From the NCBI GenBank assembly GCA_036703985.1, contig DATNQN010000075.1, positions 1-64,000 on the forward strand: 64,000 nt of DNA, given 5' to 3'. Both the position numbers and the translations under genes were made by a program. Below, piece after piece: positions 62,427 to 64,000 of this stretch (position 1 is the first letter of the stretch; each line of letters begins with the position of its first letter). The stretch is from Leptolyngbyaceae cyanobacterium (GTDB lineage Bacteria > Cyanobacteriota > Cyanobacteriia > Cyanobacteriales > Aerosakkonemataceae). The notes under the pieces were generated by a model, which did no database searches, was not told where the DNA came from, and saw nothing but the letters and a program-made list of their open reading frames with translations.

Positions 62427-64000
62427 TTGATTCAAGCCGAAACCCTAGAACTACTCGAATGGCCGCGTTTGTGCCAACACTTGTCTACCTTTGCTGCCAC
62501 TAAGCTAGGTGCGATCGCATCTCGTCACCTGCAAATTCCCCACGCTAAGGAAGAAAGCCTGACCCTGCTAGCCCAAACAAAAGAAGTTTATCAACTGGAA
62601 AGTCGTCTGATACCGGGCTGGACATTTGATGGAATTTATGATATACGAGATGCTCTAGAACGGGCAGAACTGCAAGGTATTCTGTCTGGGGAAGAGTTGC
62701 TCAATATTGCGACTACCCTGGCGGGAATGCGGCAATTGCGACGGGTAATTGACAATCAAGAAGATTTGCCGACCCTAACGGAGTTAGTGGCGGAATTGCG
62801 AACTTATCCGGAATTAGAACAAGAAATTCATCATTGTATTGACGATCGAGGAGATGTAGCCGATCGCGCTAGCACCAAGTTGGGTGGAATTCGCCACCAA
62901 ATGCGGCAAGTGCGAGACAAGATTTATCAGATATTGCAGGGAATTTTACAACGGCAATCGAATGCGGTGCAGGAACAGGTGATTACCCAAAGGGGCGATC
63001 GCTTTGTGATTCCCGTAAAAGCAACTAGCAAAGATGCCGTTCCTGGTATAGTTCACGACACATCGATGAGTGGTGCGACTCTCTACGTGGAACCGAACGC
63101 GATCGTTTCTGTAGGCAACCAAATGCGCCAACTGATGCGCCAGGAACAGAATGAAGTAGAAGCAATTCTGAGAACTTTAACCGAACAAGTAGCCGCAGTT
63201 AAACCAGATTTAGAGAGATTGTTGGCGATCGCAACTACCTTGGATTTGGCAACCGCTAGGTCGCGTTATAGTTATTGGTTACAAGCTAATCCACCTAGAT
63301 TTATTGACGCAAACGAAGGAGAATCGATTACTTTGCGTCAGTTGCGCCATCCTCTGTTGGTTTGGCAAAATCAACACGAACAAGGCTCACCCGTTATCCC
63401 AGTAGATTTACTAGTTAATCCCCAAATTCGAGTAGTAACGATTACCGGGCCAAATACGGGGGGAAAAACCGTTACTCTGAAAACTCTCGGTTTGGCGTCC
63501 CTGATGGCCAAAGTGGGTTTATTCGTTCCCGCTCGCGAACCAGTGGAAATACCTTGGTTTGATTTGGTTTTGGCTGATATTGGCGATGAACAATCACTAG
63601 AGCAGAGTTTATCGACTTTTTCCGGTCACATTCGCCGTATTAGTCGCATTATCGATGCTTTAGGAGAACGGAAAATTGGAACAGAAGAGGAAACCACACA
63701 GGAACTCTCCCCATCCCCCCATCCCCCCACCCCCCCATCCTTAGTATTACTAGATGAAGTAGGCGCAGGCACAGACCCGGCGGAAGGGAGTGCTTTAGCG
63801 ATCGCGCTTTTAAAATATCTGGCAGAACACGCACAATTGACGATCGCAACTACCCACTTTGGGGAACTGAAAGCGCTCAAGTATCAAGACGAGAGATTTG
63901 AAAATGCTTCGGTAGAATTCGATGATGTCAGTCTTTCCCCCACATATCGCCTATTATGGGGAATTCCCGGTCGTTCTAATGCTTTGACAATAGCCAAACG
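62427..64000 (+). CDS. mutS2: Endonuclease MutS2 (5' part, runs off the window)
   Basis: MutS2 suppresses recombination and, in other bacteria, rescues collided ribosomes. The frame opens after a TAA; the first usable codon is TTG 62427, giving IQAETLELLEWPRLCQHLST. It shows the MutS core (LQGILSGEELLNIATTLAGM), clamp region and ABC ATPase: Walker A GPNTGGKTVTLKTLGL, signature SLEQSLSTFSGH, Walker B LVLLDEVGAGTDP and ATTHFGELK. Between signature and Walker B an extra C-rich, spacer-like tract encodes TEEETTQELSPSPHPPTPPS. The C-terminal KOW and Smr domains lie beyond the window. Confidence 0.92.
   Translation, partial: MIQAETLELLEWPRLCQHLSTFAATKLGAIASRHLQIPHAKEESLTLLAQTKEVYQLESRLIPGWTFDGIYDIRDALERAELQGILSGEELLNIATTLAGMRQLRRVIDNQEDLPTLTELVAELRTYPELEQEIHHCIDDRGDVADRASTKLGGIRHQMRQVRDKIYQILQGILQRQSNAVQEQVITQRGDRFVIPVKATSKDAVPGIVHDTSMSGATLYVEPNAIVSVGNQMRQLMRQEQNEVEAILRTLTEQVAAVKPDLERLLAIATTLDLATARSRYSYWLQANPPRFIDANEGESITLRQLRHPLLVWQNQHEQGSPVIPVDLLVNPQIRVVTITGPNTGGKTVTLKTLGLASLMAKVGLFVPAREPVEIPWFDLVLADIGDEQSLEQSLSTFSGHIRRISRIIDALGERKIGTEEETTQELSPSPHPPTPPSLVLLDEVGAGTDPAEGSALAIALLKYLAEHAQLTIATTHFGELKALKYQDERFENASVEFDDVSLSPTYRLLWGIPGRSNALTIAK
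63705..63740. repeat. C-rich tract inside mutS2
   Basis: Runs of four to seven C separated by AT or A (CCCCATCCCCCCATCC and following) give G-runs on the minus strand that could form a G-quadruplex. The same type of C-rich tract is otherwise intergenic here, for example at 1-23. Confidence 0.7.

Noticed and set aside
62264-62503. 79-codon ATG-start open frame
   Set aside because: It overlaps the start of mutS2 in another frame and covers a dispersed repeat; the mutS2 frame has clear domain support.
1-64000. tRNA, rRNA, transposase or CRISPR genes
   Set aside because: I looked through the intergenic spacers for tRNA T-arm patterns and repeat-spacer arrays and for transposase motifs in the proteins, and saw none. 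This was by eye; a covariance search could still find a tRNA.

Overview
The window is cyanobacterial. It carries a full-length chlH (Mg-chelatase H subunit), an SLH-domain iron-uptake type porin, guaB3, aconitase B, a DUF3727 gene, abundant HIP1 octamers (GCGATCGC) and the cyanobacterial small RNA Yfr1 between guaB3 and trxA. The moderate GC content, wide intergenic spacers, many palindromic repeats, a large Uma2 family and a STAND NTPase-TPR protein suggest a filamentous Oscillatoriales-like genome. No 16S rRNA or other species marker is present, so I do not name a genus.

Layout. 1-4.8 kb: repeat-rich leader, chlH and a multi-hairpin repeat. 4.8-10.3 kb: accessory island with three Uma2 genes (two of them mosaic duplicates), an orphan hicB and its truncated copy, a RelE/ParE-type toxin-antitoxin pair, a ribbon-helix-helix-like/DUF7689 pair, a frameshifted antitoxin-like remnant and short dispersed repeats. 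10.4-19.6 kb: divergent topoisomerase I, O-methyltransferase, LysR regulator, GNAT, EamA transporter, gluconokinase, an orphan Nif11-type leader peptide and an overlapping semiSWEET/cupin pair. 19.8-27.7 kb: SIMPL protein, then two tandem ~690-aa bacterial dynamins, a four-helix membrane protein and a third dynamin-like GTPase. 28-34.3 kb: small conserved protein behind a CRP-type palindrome, GT-C type membrane protein, Uma2, a degraded gene, a PD-(D/E)XK-like protein paired with an acidic unknown, DUF29 and hicAB. 34.3-43 kb: acnB, anchored glycoside hydrolase, porin and a chemoreceptor. 43-49 kb: GNAT, ruvX, DUF3727, mltG, yqeG and proB. 49-54.8 kb: small ORF, LOG-family protein, trxA, Yfr1, guaB3 and small membrane proteins. 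55-64 kb: HTH-NTPase-TPR protein, Uma2, flotillin with its OB-fold membrane partner, a VOC protein and the 5' part of mutS2, which runs off the end.

Mobile and repeat content. There are no transposase genes, CRISPR arrays or rRNA genes, and I found no tRNA by eye. Instead there are short non-coding elements with terminal inverted repeats: a ~104-bp family in four copies, and single elements at 15205-15280, 46974-47077 and 55921-56035. The last lies inside the NTPase coding sequence and keeps the reading frame open. A C-rich spacer-like tract likewise sits inside the mutS2 ATPase domain.

The best candidates for undescribed biology are the dynamin/membrane-protein cluster, the nuclease-like/acidic gene pair at 31.2-33.1 kb, the RHH-like/DUF7689 pair at 7.7-8.5 kb, and the repeats that have become protein sequence.
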